Source: CAZVRZ01 sp964629965 (lineage in GTDB: Bacteria; Chloroflexota; Anaerolineae; Anaerolineales; UBA4823). From it: a stretch of DNA of 64,000 bases. Shown here piece after piece: positions 1-8,366 of the stretch. The translations under genes and the position numbers were made by a program. The stretch lies in the NCBI GenBank assembly GCA_964629965.1, contig CAZVRZ010000006.1, forward strand, positions 13,193-77,192. Direction: 5' to 3'. Each line of letters starts with the position of its first letter. Position 1 is the stretch's first letter. Below the pieces are notes generated by a model. The model did no database searches and had not been told where the DNA came from. It saw only the letters and a list, made by a program, of their open reading frames with translations.

Positions 1-2705
1 GCACGACGAGAATACACCAGTCGTTCTGGGCCAATGGTCAGGGCTACTCCCAGTCCGGTGACGGCATCCACATCCGCTTCGGACCCTTCACGCACTGCCT
101 GGCGTTCGTACATCGAAAGCGATTCCAGGAAGCGCCGCCGGGCTTCGGTTTCCAGGACATCACTGACCAGGCTGGACTTGCCGGAACCAGACAGCCCGGT
201 GACCACGGTCAATTTACCCTTGGGCACGTCCACATCGACATTCTTCAAATTGTGCATACGAGCGCCGCGAATCGAGATCACTGGTTGAGCAAGGCGTTCC
301 GGCCGCATGGGAGCGGGCTGCGGGCTCAGCCGGGCCTCGGCCTGCAAGGCGAGTGCGGTGAGCGAGCGCGGCGCCTGCCAAAGCCCTTGCACGGGACCGG
401 CATAGAGCAGTTCGCCCCCGGCTGCACCGGCGCCAGGCCCCAAATCGATGATCCAATCCGCGGCCCGGATGATATCCAGGTTGTGTTCCACGATCACGAT
501 CGTGGCGCCGGAATGCACCAGCCGATCCAATACATTCAATAAACCGTCTAAATCCTGTGGGTGCAGGCCGGTCGAAGGCTCATCCAGCAGCAGGATCTGC
601 CCCTTGAGAGAGCGGCTGCCCAGGTAGCGCGCCAGCTTGATCCGCTGCGCTTCGCCGCCCGACAAGCTGGGCGAAGACTGGCCCAGGGAAAGGTAACCCA
701 GGCCGATCTCTTCCAATGCTTGCAAGATGTGCAGAGCAGCCTGGCGGTTGGCCGGCGAAAGCCAGGTTTCGTGTTGAAATATTTGAATAGCTTGCGTTAC
801 GCTCAACTCCAGGAAGTCGGCGATGGAAAGGCTGCGCTCGCCAAACATGACCTGCACCGACAAGACAGTTTCTGAGAAACGCAGTTCCTCACAATCTGGG
901 CAGGGCGCCCAGGTAGATGGCAGGTAACGCATGGGGATTTCGATCGAACCCAGGCCTGCGCAGGTGGGACAGGCGCCTTCGGGGCGGTTGAAAGAGAAAT
1001 GAGAAGGCGAGAGACCGCCGGCAGACGAGAACAGATCACGCAGGATCTCTGCCAGCCGGGTATAAGTGGCCGGGTTTGAACGCGGGTTGCGGCCGATGGG
1101 GCTTTGATCGACCAGAGTGGGCTTCAGGACCGGGCCTTCGACCGAACGGCAGCCGACCGGCGAGCGAGCGTTCAACGAGGCGACCAACACATCTTCGACC
1201 AGGGTACTTTTGCCTGAGCCGGAAACCCCGGTGACCACCGTCAAACGCTGCAAGGGGAAGGCTACATCGATCTGGCGCAGGTTACGTAAATGAGCTTCTC
1301 GCAGCCACAAGAAATTTTGCGGAGTAGGGCGAAGCGCCTGGCTATGAGAGCGTGTGCGCAGGCTAAAGTAACGCGCGGTGGCAGTCTCAGCCAGCCATAA
1401 TTCCTGCGGCGAGCCGGCGAACACCACCCGCCCCCCCTGGCTGCCTGCACCCGGTCCCAGGTCAAGTGCCTGGTCGGTTTGGGCAGCAGCGAGGCGCTCA
1501 TGCTCCACAAAGATCACTGGCCCGGCCAAATCTCGGAAAGAAGGCAGCAAACGCTGAACATCAGCCGGGTGCAGGCCAATGGTGGGCTCATCCAGCACGT
1601 GCAGCATATCCTCTAAGCGGCTGACCAGGGTCAATGCGAGGCGCACACGCTGCGCCTCGCCGCGCGAGAGCGTGGGTGAGGCACGGTTGAGGGTGAGATA
1701 GCCAAGGCCCACACGTTGTAATGCCGCCGTACGCTGGCCGATCTCATCCTGCAGGCGGCGGGCCGAGGTTGGAAAGTAAGCCTTTCGCAAACATTCACCG
1801 AATTCATCCACAGATAAATTCAAGATCTCAACAAAGCTGCGGCCCTGCCAGGTAACCGTGCCGGCTTCAACGGGCAGGCCGGTGTGATGGCAAGCCGGGC
1901 AACCCTTTCCCTGGCAGACAGCGCAAAGCTGGTTAAAGTGAGCCGGCTTGAGATCACCAAACCAGCGACCACAGATGGTGCATAATGGCGCCCGTGCGAG
2001 GGCCTGGCGAGTCGAACCGACCGCCACGCTCACCCCGGCAGCTCCCAGTTGGGCAGCTTTTTCAACGGCCTGGCGAGCATGCACAGGGTTTCCGGGCGGC
2101 TCCAAGGAGGCAACCAACAATTCCAGGGTGTGAGGCCGAGCGGATAGCAGCGGCTGCCCATCCCAGGGCTGACCATCCACCCATAAGGACTGCGAGTCGA
2201 CATGTTGGGACAAGGCTTGCAGCAGAGTGGTGTGGCTGCCAATCACCTGGTGCAGTAAAGGCGCATATACACTCGCCGTTTCAGTGCGGGCTAAAGACAC
2301 CAGGCGTTCAACAAGCTCATCATCGGTAAAAACCGATAACTGCGCTCCACACTCCGGACAGGTGCGCAGGCCATAATGAGCATACAACAGGCGCAAAAAG
2401 GGATGCAAACCAGCGGCGGTGGCTAAGGTAGAGTTGGGGTTGCGATTGAGCAGGTTCTGCCCCACCGCGACGGCCGGTCCCAAGCCGGTGATACTTTCAA
2501 CATGAGCAGGCAGCAGGCGTGAACTGACCGTGCCCAACGTATAAACTTCTAAAAAGCGCCGGCGCGCCTCGTGGTAGAGTGTATCGAAGACCAGCGAGGT
2601 TTTACCTGAACCAGAAACACCGGTAACAACCGTCAATCCTTCTCCGAATTCGACATCGACACCCTGCAGATTATGCTCACGTGCGCCGCGGACTGTGATC
2701 TTCAT
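1..2705 (-). CDS. UvrA-like ABC ATPase, tandem (multi-NBD) form, 3' end outside window
   Basis: Excinuclease subunit A paralogue, a DNA-damage-binding ABC ATPase. The minus frame is open from the ATG at 2705 to the window edge (about 901 codons). Three UvrA-type ATPase beginnings are visible: Walker A GVSGSGKTS near residue 30, GVSGSGKST near 493 and GLSGSGKSS near 835. Signatures are LSRGEAQRV (about 345) and LSGGEAQRI (about 681), followed by DEPTIGLHP and DEPSTGLHP. CxxC pairs of the zinc modules are present. The first signature lies roughly 140 residues earlier than in classical UvrA, which fits absence of the UvrB-binding insert. A third module after a complete two-NBD unit means a duplicated protein rather than housekeeping UvrA. 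The start is set by the N-terminal MKITVRGAREHNL and a -10 box 7 nt upstream. Confidence 0.9.
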   Translation of the reverse strand, partial: MKITVRGAREHNLQGVDVEFGEGLTVVTGVSGSGKTSLVFDTLYHEARRRFLEVYTLGTVSSRLLPAHVESITGLGPAVAVGQNLLNRNPNSTLATAAGLHPFLRLLYAHYGLRTCPECGAQLSVFTDDELVERLVSLARTETASVYAPLLHQVIGSHTTLLQALSQHVDSQSLWVDGQPWDGQPLLSARPHTLELLVASLEPPGNPVHARQAVEKAAQLGAAGVSVAVGSTRQALARAPLCTICGRWFGDLKPAHFNQLCAVCQGKGCPACHHTGLPVEAGTVTWQGRSFVEILNLSVDEFGECLRKAYFPTSARRLQDEIGQRTAALQRVGLGYLTLNRASPTLSRGEAQRVRLALTLVSRLEDMLHVLDEPTIGLHPADVQRLLPSFRDLAGPVIFVEHERLAAAQTDQALDLGPGAGSQGGRVVFAGSPQELWLAETATARYFSLRTRSHSQALRPTPQNFLWLREAHLRNLRQIDVAFPLQRLTVVTGVSGSGKSTLVEDVLVASLNARSPVGCRSVEGPVLKPTLVDQSPIGRNPRSNPATYTRLAEILRDLFSSAGGLSPSHFSFNRPEGACPTCAGLGSIEIPMRYLPSTWAPCPDCEELRFSETVLSVQVMFGERSLSIADFLELSVTQAIQIFQHETWLSPANRQAALHILQALEEIGLGYLSLGQSSPSLSGGEAQRIKLARYLGSRSLKGQILLLDEPSTGLHPQDLDGLLNVLDRLVHSGATIVIVEHNLDIIRAADWIIDLGPGAGAAGGELLYAGPVQGLWQAPRSLTALALQAEARLSPQPAPMRPERLAQPVISIRGARMHNLKNVDVDVPKGKLTVVTGLSGSGKSSLVSDVLETEARRRFLESLSMYERQAVREGSEADVDAVTGLGVALTIGPERLVYSRR

Positions 2706-2712
2706 TAGAACG

Positions 2713-2741
2713 ATTGTACTACATCGAGGCGAGCGCGTCTA
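2713..2741 (-). promoter_or_regulatory. Promoter of the UvrA-like gene, probably leaderless
   Basis: On the minus strand TAGACG (2736-2741), a 17-nt spacer and TACAAT (2713-2718). Only 7 nt separate the -10 box from the ATG at 2705, so transcription would begin at or next to the start codon. No Shine-Dalgarno sequence is visible. Confidence 0.55.
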
Positions 2742-2880
2742 TGGTTGGCGCGTTGCGGAGCGCAACACGCCAGGCATTTAAGAAATCATGTAATTGACCC
2801 ACAATCTGCCAACAGGCTTGCAAGAGTCTATGTTCTGTTTTATGATTAGGCAATCCGCCCTATCGGATATATTCACACAC

Positions 2881-2931
2881 ATGGATGAAGAAGAATGGTA
2901 CCTCCGCCCACTGGCCCACTACCCGGTTTGA
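2881..2931 (+). CDS. Possible 16-codon upstream ORF overlapping the McrB-like gene start
   Basis: ATG at 2881 opens a 16-residue frame (begins MDEEEWYL) that ends inside the next gene in another frame. A TATATT hexamer (2868-2873) lies 7 nt before this ATG, so the mRNA may start here. It may be only the 5' leader that carries the purine-rich ribosome site for 2895. Speculative. Confidence 0.2.
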   Translation: MDEEEWYLRPLAHYPV

Positions 2932-4505
2932 ATCACCCTTTTACAAAGCGCTCGTTTGAACTGCTGGCGCAACTGCACGAAGAGCCAACCAGCCGCGTCT
3001 ACTTAGCGCGCCAGGAAGAGTTTCAGGTATATATCGAACAGCCATTCCAGCGTTTGCTACGTAAAGTGGCATTGCGCCTGCCGGAGACGATCTGCCGGGT
3101 TATGGAAACGGAAAAGCGTGTCTTTTCGCGCTTTGTGAAGAACGATTTTGGCCGCGGGGGCTGCTGGGATTTCTATTGGGGAGCGTTTTACACGCGCGGC
3201 GGCCGCCGGATCGAAGATGCCCAACTTTCGGTGTGGATGAATTACAGGCGTTTCGAGATCGGTTTTTACATTGGCAATTATGGCACCGCAGTGCGCGAAC
3301 GTTTCCAGCGAAACTGCCAAAGATATGTGAACCAATTGATCGAGCTGTTCGATCCCATCCTGGTGGAAGGGAGTATTCTGCTGGGAGCGCACGATAATTT
3401 CGATGTCGATCCAGATGGAGCGGTAGTTGCCAAGCGCATCATCACCTGGCAAGAGATGTTTGAGTACCCGGCCCAGGCCGATTACGATGCTTCGTTGATC
3501 GTGCCTGTAGACCAGGCCTTGACAATGACCGAGGACGAACTTGTTGAGCTGATCACCCAGACCTTTGAGAAACTGTTCCCGCTGGTACTGCTGGCCACCC
3601 TTGAAGACCCACTGCCGGCATTGGTGGAGTATTTTGGGCGTGATAATGTTGAAATCGTGGAAGATACGAACCCGGAATATCCCCTGGTCGAAATGAGCCA
3701 GGATACAGGCGTATCTCAGGAAATCCTGGGGGAATGGGTGGAGGCGATCGAGCGGCGTAAACAGGCGGTTATGTTCGGCCCATCTGGGGTTGGAAAAACT
3801 TACCTTGCACGGCTCCTGGCCCGACACCTGGTGGCAGGCAGCGATGGTTTCGTGGAATTGGTTCAATTCCACCCATCGTACAGTTACTCTGATTTCATCC
3901 TGGGTTACCCAACAAGAACGGCCGGTAATATCCAGGGAGAAGATCATGCAGTCAAGGGCCGTTTCCTGGAATTTTGTGAGCAAGCCCGCGGGCGGCACGG
4001 CTGCTGCGTGATGATCATCGATGAGATTGGGCGGGCGGACCTGGCGCGGGTTTTCGGCGAACTTATTTACTTGCTAGAATACCGCGACCAGGAAATCTCG
4101 CTGGCAAATGGGGAACGCTTTGGTATTCCGGCAAACGTGCGCATATTGGGCGCGATGAACACCCCCGGACCCGACGCTTTTGTGATGGATTTGGCACTGC
4201 GCCGGCGATTTGTATTCCTGCCAGTTTTCCCCGACTATGACCTGCTGCGAAATTACGTTCAAAAGCAGGGTTTCGATTTTCCGGTGGAAGCCCTGGTAAG
4301 TGTTCTACAGCACATCAATGAACGCATTGGAAATCACAACTATGCCCTGGGCACCAGTTTCTTCTTACGTCCCGACCTGCCAGAGCAATTGGGCGTCATC
4401 TGGAGGATGGAAATTGAACCCTACCTGGACGCTTACTTCTTGAGCGACCCGAAACAGGTGGATGATTTTCGATGGGAAAAGGTGAAAGAACTGCTAAGAG
4501 TTTAA
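2895..4505 (+). CDS. McrB-like AAA+ ATPase with DUF2461-like N-terminal region
   Basis: 536 aa. The C-terminal half is an AAA+ module of the McrB/dynein-related type: Walker A GPSGVGKT near residue 295, Walker B MIIDEIGRADLARVFGEL near 375, and sensor region GAMNTPGPDAF followed by DLALRRRF. In restriction McrBC this type of motor uses GTP and drives the McrC nuclease. The first 170 residues (FSRFVKND, YRRFEIGFYIG) resemble DUF2461 proteins; this is a weaker call. No McrC or other nuclease follows, so it is an orphan motor here. The GAAGAAG just before ATG 2895 can act as ribosome site. A restriction or defence role is possible but unproven. Confidence 0.75.
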   Translation: MVPPPTGPLPGLNHPFTKRSFELLAQLHEEPTSRVYLARQEEFQVYIEQPFQRLLRKVALRLPETICRVMETEKRVFSRFVKNDFGRGGCWDFYWGAFYTRGGRRIEDAQLSVWMNYRRFEIGFYIGNYGTAVRERFQRNCQRYVNQLIELFDPILVEGSILLGAHDNFDVDPDGAVVAKRIITWQEMFEYPAQADYDASLIVPVDQALTMTEDELVELITQTFEKLFPLVLLATLEDPLPALVEYFGRDNVEIVEDTNPEYPLVEMSQDTGVSQEILGEWVEAIERRKQAVMFGPSGVGKTYLARLLARHLVAGSDGFVELVQFHPSYSYSDFILGYPTRTAGNIQGEDHAVKGRFLEFCEQARGRHGCCVMIIDEIGRADLARVFGELIYLLEYRDQEISLANGERFGIPANVRILGAMNTPGPDAFVMDLALRRRFVFLPVFPDYDLLRNYVQKQGFDFPVEALVSVLQHINERIGNHNYALGTSFFLRPDLPEQLGVIWRMEIEPYLDAYFLSDPKQVDDFRWEKVKELLRV

Positions 4506-4752
4506 TATCTTCGGTTATCCGGGAGATAGCGCAGTAAGTCGACTTGCATTTTTACCCCTTTTGGATCCCAAAAGGCATCCCGAGCCGCATATTCACATGC
4601 CATTAGTGCAGAATTTGCCGTTTATTGCCTCGTTTTCAGACAAGTTTATTTTAGGCAAACTCGTTCAACCCATTTCTCTGGATTGACCTCCGCTGTGCAT
4701 CCCCTTTCCTTCTATTATTGGACTTACTGCGGAATCCCTCCGGCAAGTTTTC
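4506..4752. other. Intergenic stretch with a perfect hairpin
   Basis: No gene is seen. CCTTTTGG (4557-4564), ATC loop and CCAAAAGG (4568-4575) form a perfect 8-bp hairpin. It has no T-run on either strand, so it is not a standard intrinsic terminator, although it may end or stabilise the McrB-like transcript. Confidence 0.4.
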
Positions 4753-4781
4753 TTTACATTTGCTATATACTAGTGTATAGT
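4753..4781 (+). promoter_or_regulatory. Promoter with overlapping palindrome, upstream of HhH membrane protein
   Basis: TTTACA (4753-4758), 17-nt spacer, TATAGT (4776-4781). The near-perfect palindrome CTATATACTAGTGTATAG (4763-4780) fills the spacer and overlaps the -10 box, as expected for a repressor operator. Its core TATACTAGT recurs at 9407. Confidence 0.5.
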
Positions 4782-4861
4782 TACTTACAAAAAATTGGCG
4801 GTTTTTGGAAAACCAGTGACCACAATCAGGATGGGATTTTCGGTTTCGAAAGGAGATTAAT

Positions 4862-5344
4862 ATGCTAACGATGGCCAATATTTTCTCGATTTTCCTTGCA
4901 GATGACCAGCAGGGAGGTTTGCCCTGGTGGTTTTGGTTATTGCTCCTATTGATTATTATCCTGGTCGTGTGGTGGCTGTGGCGCTCGCAGAAGAAAGCTG
5001 CACCTCCAGCAGAATCTGCTCCAGCCGTTGTTGAAAGCGTGCAGATGCCGGCCGAGGTAGAAGTTCCGCAGCGCGCCGTTTCAATCCCGGCAGAGCCAGA
5101 CGACTTGACAATCATCGAAGGCATTGGCCCGAAAATCGCCAGCACCCTACAGGCCGCGGGGATCACCTCGTTTGCGCAGCTTGCCAACGCCGATATCAGC
5201 CAGTTAGACCAGATCCTGAAAGCAGCCGGGCTGCGCCTGGCAAACCCAGGATCGTGGGCCGACCAGGCCCGCCTGGCTGCCGAAGGTAAGTGGGACGAAT
5301 TGAAGACCCTGCAAGACAATCTAAAAGGCGGGCGCGCCGTCTAA
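4862..5344 (+). CDS. Membrane-anchored helix-hairpin-helix protein
   Basis: 160 aa. A short N-terminus is followed by one membrane helix (about residues 18-41, PWWFWLLLLLIIILVVWW), a basic stop-transfer, a Pro/Ala/Val-rich linker and a C-terminal helix-hairpin-helix fold starting DDLTIIEGIGPKIASTL (about 80-160). Such domains resemble the H3TH DNA-binding part of 5' nucleases and recur in DUF4332-type proteins. No nuclease active site is visible, so nuclease activity should not be assumed. The start is supported by AAAGGAG just upstream. The next gene carries a related HhH domain. Confidence 0.8.
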   Translation: MLTMANIFSIFLADDQQGGLPWWFWLLLLLIIILVVWWLWRSQKKAAPPAESAPAVVESVQMPAEVEVPQRAVSIPAEPDDLTIIEGIGPKIASTLQAAGITSFAQLANADISQLDQILKAAGLRLANPGSWADQARLAAEGKWDELKTLQDNLKGGRAV

Positions 5345-5454
5345 GGCTTGTTCAGACGACCAGCTTTAACCTTACAAAAGAATAATTAAGCTCTTCCCAA
5401 ATATTGTTTTCAAGATGGGTTGGCTAGATAAAATTTACTATTAGAGGAGTGAAT

Positions 5455-5859
5455 ATGACAAAAGTAATCGTGATCGAAGGCATTGGAGAAGCTTACGAAA
5501 AGAAGCTGAATGCCGCCGGCGTGTTTTCCCTGGCAGACCTAATCGAACGTGCTGCCACGGCCAAGAGTCGCAAGGAATTGGCCGAGAAGTCGGGCGTCAG
5601 CGACAGCCTGATCCTGACCTGGGTTAACCATGCAGACCTGTTCCGCATCAAGGGTGTTGCCAAGCAATATTCCGACCTGTTGGAAGCAGCCGGTGTGGAT
5701 ACCGTTCCTGAACTGGCACAGCGCAAAGCCGAAAACCTGACCCAGAAGATGACTGAGGTGAACGCTGCCAAGAAGCTGGTCAGGAAACTACCCACCTTAG
5801 ACCAGGTCAAGGATTGGGTTGAGCAGGCCAAGAAACTGCCGAGAATCATCAGCTATTAG
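5455..5859 (+). CDS. DUF4332-type helix-hairpin-helix protein
   Basis: 134 aa, soluble, Lys/Ala/Glu-rich. Two HhH-like repeats are visible: IEGIGEAYEKKLNAAGV near the N-terminus and RIKGVAKQYSDLLEAAGV around residue 65. This layout is typical of DUF4332 proteins, whose function is not established; DNA binding is the usual inference. The start at 5455 is preferred over an in-frame GTG at 5449 because AGAGGA (5442-5447) is correctly spaced from the ATG. It follows the membrane-anchored HhH gene by 110 nt and may share its promoter. Confidence 0.8.
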   Translation: MTKVIVIEGIGEAYEKKLNAAGVFSLADLIERAATAKSRKELAEKSGVSDSLILTWVNHADLFRIKGVAKQYSDLLEAAGVDTVPELAQRKAENLTQKMTEVNAAKKLVRKLPTLDQVKDWVEQAKKLPRIISY

Positions 5860-6167
5860 TTCAACATTCCCTTAGCCCCAGGGCAATGCAGATGTTTTTG
5901 ATCTGACAGGTGTTCTGTACCTGACAGGTGTTCTGTACCTGACTTGTCATTTGGGGCATTTGGTACCAAAATCGGTTGGCCACTCAGTTGATCTGTGGAC
6001 CAACCGATTTTGGTTAATACTGGAGAAATATCCACGGATGAGAAACCCGGTCGCCCAAGCTGGCCGGCAGCTTGTGGAAACATGAATGGGTCGCAGATGA
6101 CACAACCGAAATGACCCGGCGTGTGCCACCTCACAAAACGATCCTGCGCAAGATCAAGGATTGAAAG
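5860..6167. repeat. Intergenic region with 18-nt tandem repeat and long hairpin
   Basis: Two head-to-tail copies of CTGACAGGTGTTCTGTAC (5903-5920 and 5921-5938) plus the start of a third. A hairpin follows: ACCAAAATCGGTTGG (5965-5979) pairs perfectly with 6000-6014, extended by CCAC/GTGG with one bulged A and an 11-nt loop. No T-run follows. The combination looks like a small palindromic dispersed element rather than a terminator. No gene is seen. Confidence 0.6.
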
Positions 6168-6815
6168 ATGGATATGGAAACACAGCCAGAAGATCTTTCC
6201 CGTTTGGAAAAGGAACTCGCCGAAGCCAGGCAGGCATTGGAGAATGCCAATGACCAGATTCGCCAACAAAAAGCAGGGCTGGAGGCGTTAAAAAAGGCTG
6301 CCGAAGAACAGGCCATCCACGATCCACTCACCGGGCTGTTCAGCCGCAAGTATTTGAATGAAGCGATTCAACAAGAATTCAGCCGGGCGCGCCGTTCAGG
6401 ATACCAGGTCAGCCTGCTGATGTTGGATATCGACCACTTTAGCAGGATCGTTGACGCTTACGGCCCTGCCGCCGGAGATTTGGCCCTGCAGGCTGTGGCA
6501 GACCATCTTCTACATTCTACACGAGGCGCCGATCTGGTTTGCCGCATCGGAGGAGATGAGTTTCTGGTGATGATGTATGACACTCCTACCAGGGTAGCCA
6601 TGGAGCGCGCCGAGCAACTGCGGCAAGGCATTGCAAATATCGATCTGGATTACGAAGACGTCAGTTTTCAATGGACAGTTTCGATCGGTGTGGCCGCGTT
6701 TCCCTTGCACGGGGCAGAATACGAAGAGGTTCTCCACAATACGGAACTCTCACTCAATCGCGCCAAGGCTGCCGGGCGCAACTGCGTAAAGCGTTTCGGC
6801 TTCGCTGATAAGTAG
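6168..6815 (+). CDS. GGDEF-domain protein (diguanylate cyclase or degenerate relative)
   Basis: 215 aa. Residues 8-48 form a heptad-like coiled coil, then a complete GGDEF domain begins at HDPLTGLFSRKYL. The GGDEF motif is intact (128-132) and an RxxD inhibitory site RGAD lies at 119-122. In the usual FKxxND stretch this protein has FSRIVD, so the Asn that contacts the guanine base in PleD-type cyclases is Val95, and the common His in YGH is Pro100. c-di-GMP synthesis is plausible but substrate binding could be impaired. No sensory or membrane domain is present. Two PilZ proteins occur elsewhere in the window. Confidence 0.85.
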   Translation: MDMETQPEDLSRLEKELAEARQALENANDQIRQQKAGLEALKKAAEEQAIHDPLTGLFSRKYLNEAIQQEFSRARRSGYQVSLLMLDIDHFSRIVDAYGPAAGDLALQAVADHLLHSTRGADLVCRIGGDEFLVMMYDTPTRVAMERAEQLRQGIANIDLDYEDVSFQWTVSIGVAAFPLHGAEYEEVLHNTELSLNRAKAAGRNCVKRFGFADK

Positions 6816-6822
6816 AAGGCGA

Positions 6823-8277
6823 TCAAGGCAGGTTGTGCAGCCACCCGGCCGGCAGTTCGATCAACAACATTTCTACTTCTTCCATGCCGGAGCGATTCCA
6901 GTTGGTGGTGAACAGAATGCGTGTCAGGCTGCGGTTGGCACTGGCCTGCGGTTCGGCCCAATAATCATGCTCTTGGGTCTCATCCACCAGGGAATGAGTG
7001 TGCGCCAGGCGCACCACGCGCCCGCCTGTTTTAAGCTCGATCACAAAGACCTGATCGTCCATCCAGGTGTGAGCAGCCTGGTCGCCATCGTATGTTGAAA
7101 TAACAGCCCAGCCTGGTTGATCCAGCGCTCGCCCCGAAATATGCAAGCCAATGGCCGTATAACTAAAATCAATCGGCCAGAGCGGCGTGACCAGGCCTGT
7201 TTCCAGATCGAGCATAGCAATGGTATCGGTATCAATATCCTGGTACACCAACACTTCCTTGCCTCGCGCGTCCAGCGCCAGGTCAGAATGCCCGATGAGG
7301 CGCAGCAGCCCGCGCCCTTGGGTCAAATCACGATCGTAAACCATTAGGCCGCAAGGATTGGCGTCGCTGCCCAACTGCCCCTGCTCGCAGTAATTGTCAA
7401 AATAAGCCAGAAAGTAATTGCCCAGTGGACTGATCGTCACACTATCAATCTCTGCAGGCGGCAGGCTACGCCGGGCAATCACCTGGTCGTTTCGTTGATC
7501 ATAAACTAACAGGGCCACTGTCATCCAATTCTCGTCTTCGGCCATGAGGCCCCAGTAGCGTCCATCGCGCGATGGACTGCCCTCATAGCGAGCCCAGACC
7601 ATGGAAAACGCCTGGCCCGGAAAATCCGGGGCGAATTCGTGAAGGGTCTTGATCTCTTTGGTAGAAATATCGTATGAAAGCAGGCGCGTTTCTTCGGAAA
7701 AATAAATGATGTTGGGATTGGCTGCGTCCCAACGAGGATCAATGCCCAGGGGCAGCTGCTCCAACACCTGCAAGCCGGCAGCATCGTATAAGTACCAGTT
7801 CCCAGCCGTCCCAAGCGCCAGGAGGCGGCTTTCATCGGAATTAAACGATTGAACGCGCGAGTATTCATTTTTCAGGCCGGCAGAATCGTCGCCTGGAGCA
7901 ATATCGGTGCGTCGATCGGTTACGCGCACCAGGCAAGAGCCAAAGACCGGATCGCGGAACGGGCTGTGCGCAGCCGGTTCAGGTAATTGCGGCGGCTGCC
8001 TGACCTCAAAGTCCATCACAAACGGTGGTTGAGGATCGCTACACCAGGACAGGGTGGGGGGAATCGTTTTGAGAGTGATTGGCAGGTAAACCTGCGTTTC
8101 TATGGGGCCGGCAGCCCCGGCAGGCTTGGGGCTTCCGGTGGAGATAGGTGTGTTTTTGGCAGCCGCACCCAGGTGACAAGCCAGCATACTTCCCACCAGC
8201 AGGCTGTTCAGCAGGATGAAAATACCTTTCTTTCTTCGTAATGCGCCAATGGAGTGGGGATGAAATAGTCCGATCAT
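6823..8277 (-). CDS. Secreted beta-propeller lipoprotein
   Basis: 484 aa. The basic N-terminus plus hydrophobic segment ends in SMLAC, a lipobox-like site, then a Pro/Thr-rich linker. The rest contains repeats of the TolB/WD40-like kind (SFNSDESRLLALG, YYFSEETRLLSYDIST-like units, VTISPLGNYFLAYF). Role unknown; such proteins commonly bind ligands at the cell surface. It ends 8 nt after the convergent GGDEF gene. Its start is preceded by GGGAGG and by one copy of the AGCGGTAATCCGC motif. Confidence 0.65.
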   Translation of the reverse strand: MIGLFHPHSIGALRRKKGIFILLNSLLVGSMLACHLGAAAKNTPISTGSPKPAGAAGPIETQVYLPITLKTIPPTLSWCSDPQPPFVMDFEVRQPPQLPEPAAHSPFRDPVFGSCLVRVTDRRTDIAPGDDSAGLKNEYSRVQSFNSDESRLLALGTAGNWYLYDAAGLQVLEQLPLGIDPRWDAANPNIIYFSEETRLLSYDISTKEIKTLHEFAPDFPGQAFSMVWARYEGSPSRDGRYWGLMAEDENWMTVALLVYDQRNDQVIARRSLPPAEIDSVTISPLGNYFLAYFDNYCEQGQLGSDANPCGLMVYDRDLTQGRGLLRLIGHSDLALDARGKEVLVYQDIDTDTIAMLDLETGLVTPLWPIDFSYTAIGLHISGRALDQPGWAVISTYDGDQAAHTWMDDQVFVIELKTGGRVVRLAHTHSLVDETQEHDYWAEPQASANRSLTRILFTTNWNRSGMEEVEMLLIELPAGWLHNLP

Positions 8278-8297
8278 ATGAAAACCTCCCGGCTATT

Positions 8298-8310
8298 GCG
8301 GATTACCGCT
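8298..8310 (-). repeat. AGCGGTAATCCGC motif, copy A
   Basis: Reads AGCGGTAATCCGCAAT on the minus strand and ends 20 nt before the propeller lipoprotein start. GCGG/CCGC form a small hairpin with a TAAT loop. One of four same-sense copies in the window. Confidence 0.6.
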
Positions 8311-8366
8311 TATATGTGTGCCGGCCAGGCATACGCCGTTTCCGGCATTAACCATCTAACCTCAAG

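Noticed and set aside
3057..3998. 313-codon minus-strand ORF
   Set aside because: Lies wholly antisense to the McrB-like gene, shows no domain, and mirrors its codon bias.
5856..6269. 137-codon minus-strand ORF over the repeat/hairpin region
   Set aside because: It translates the tandem repeat and the start of the GGDEF gene; no recognisable protein features.
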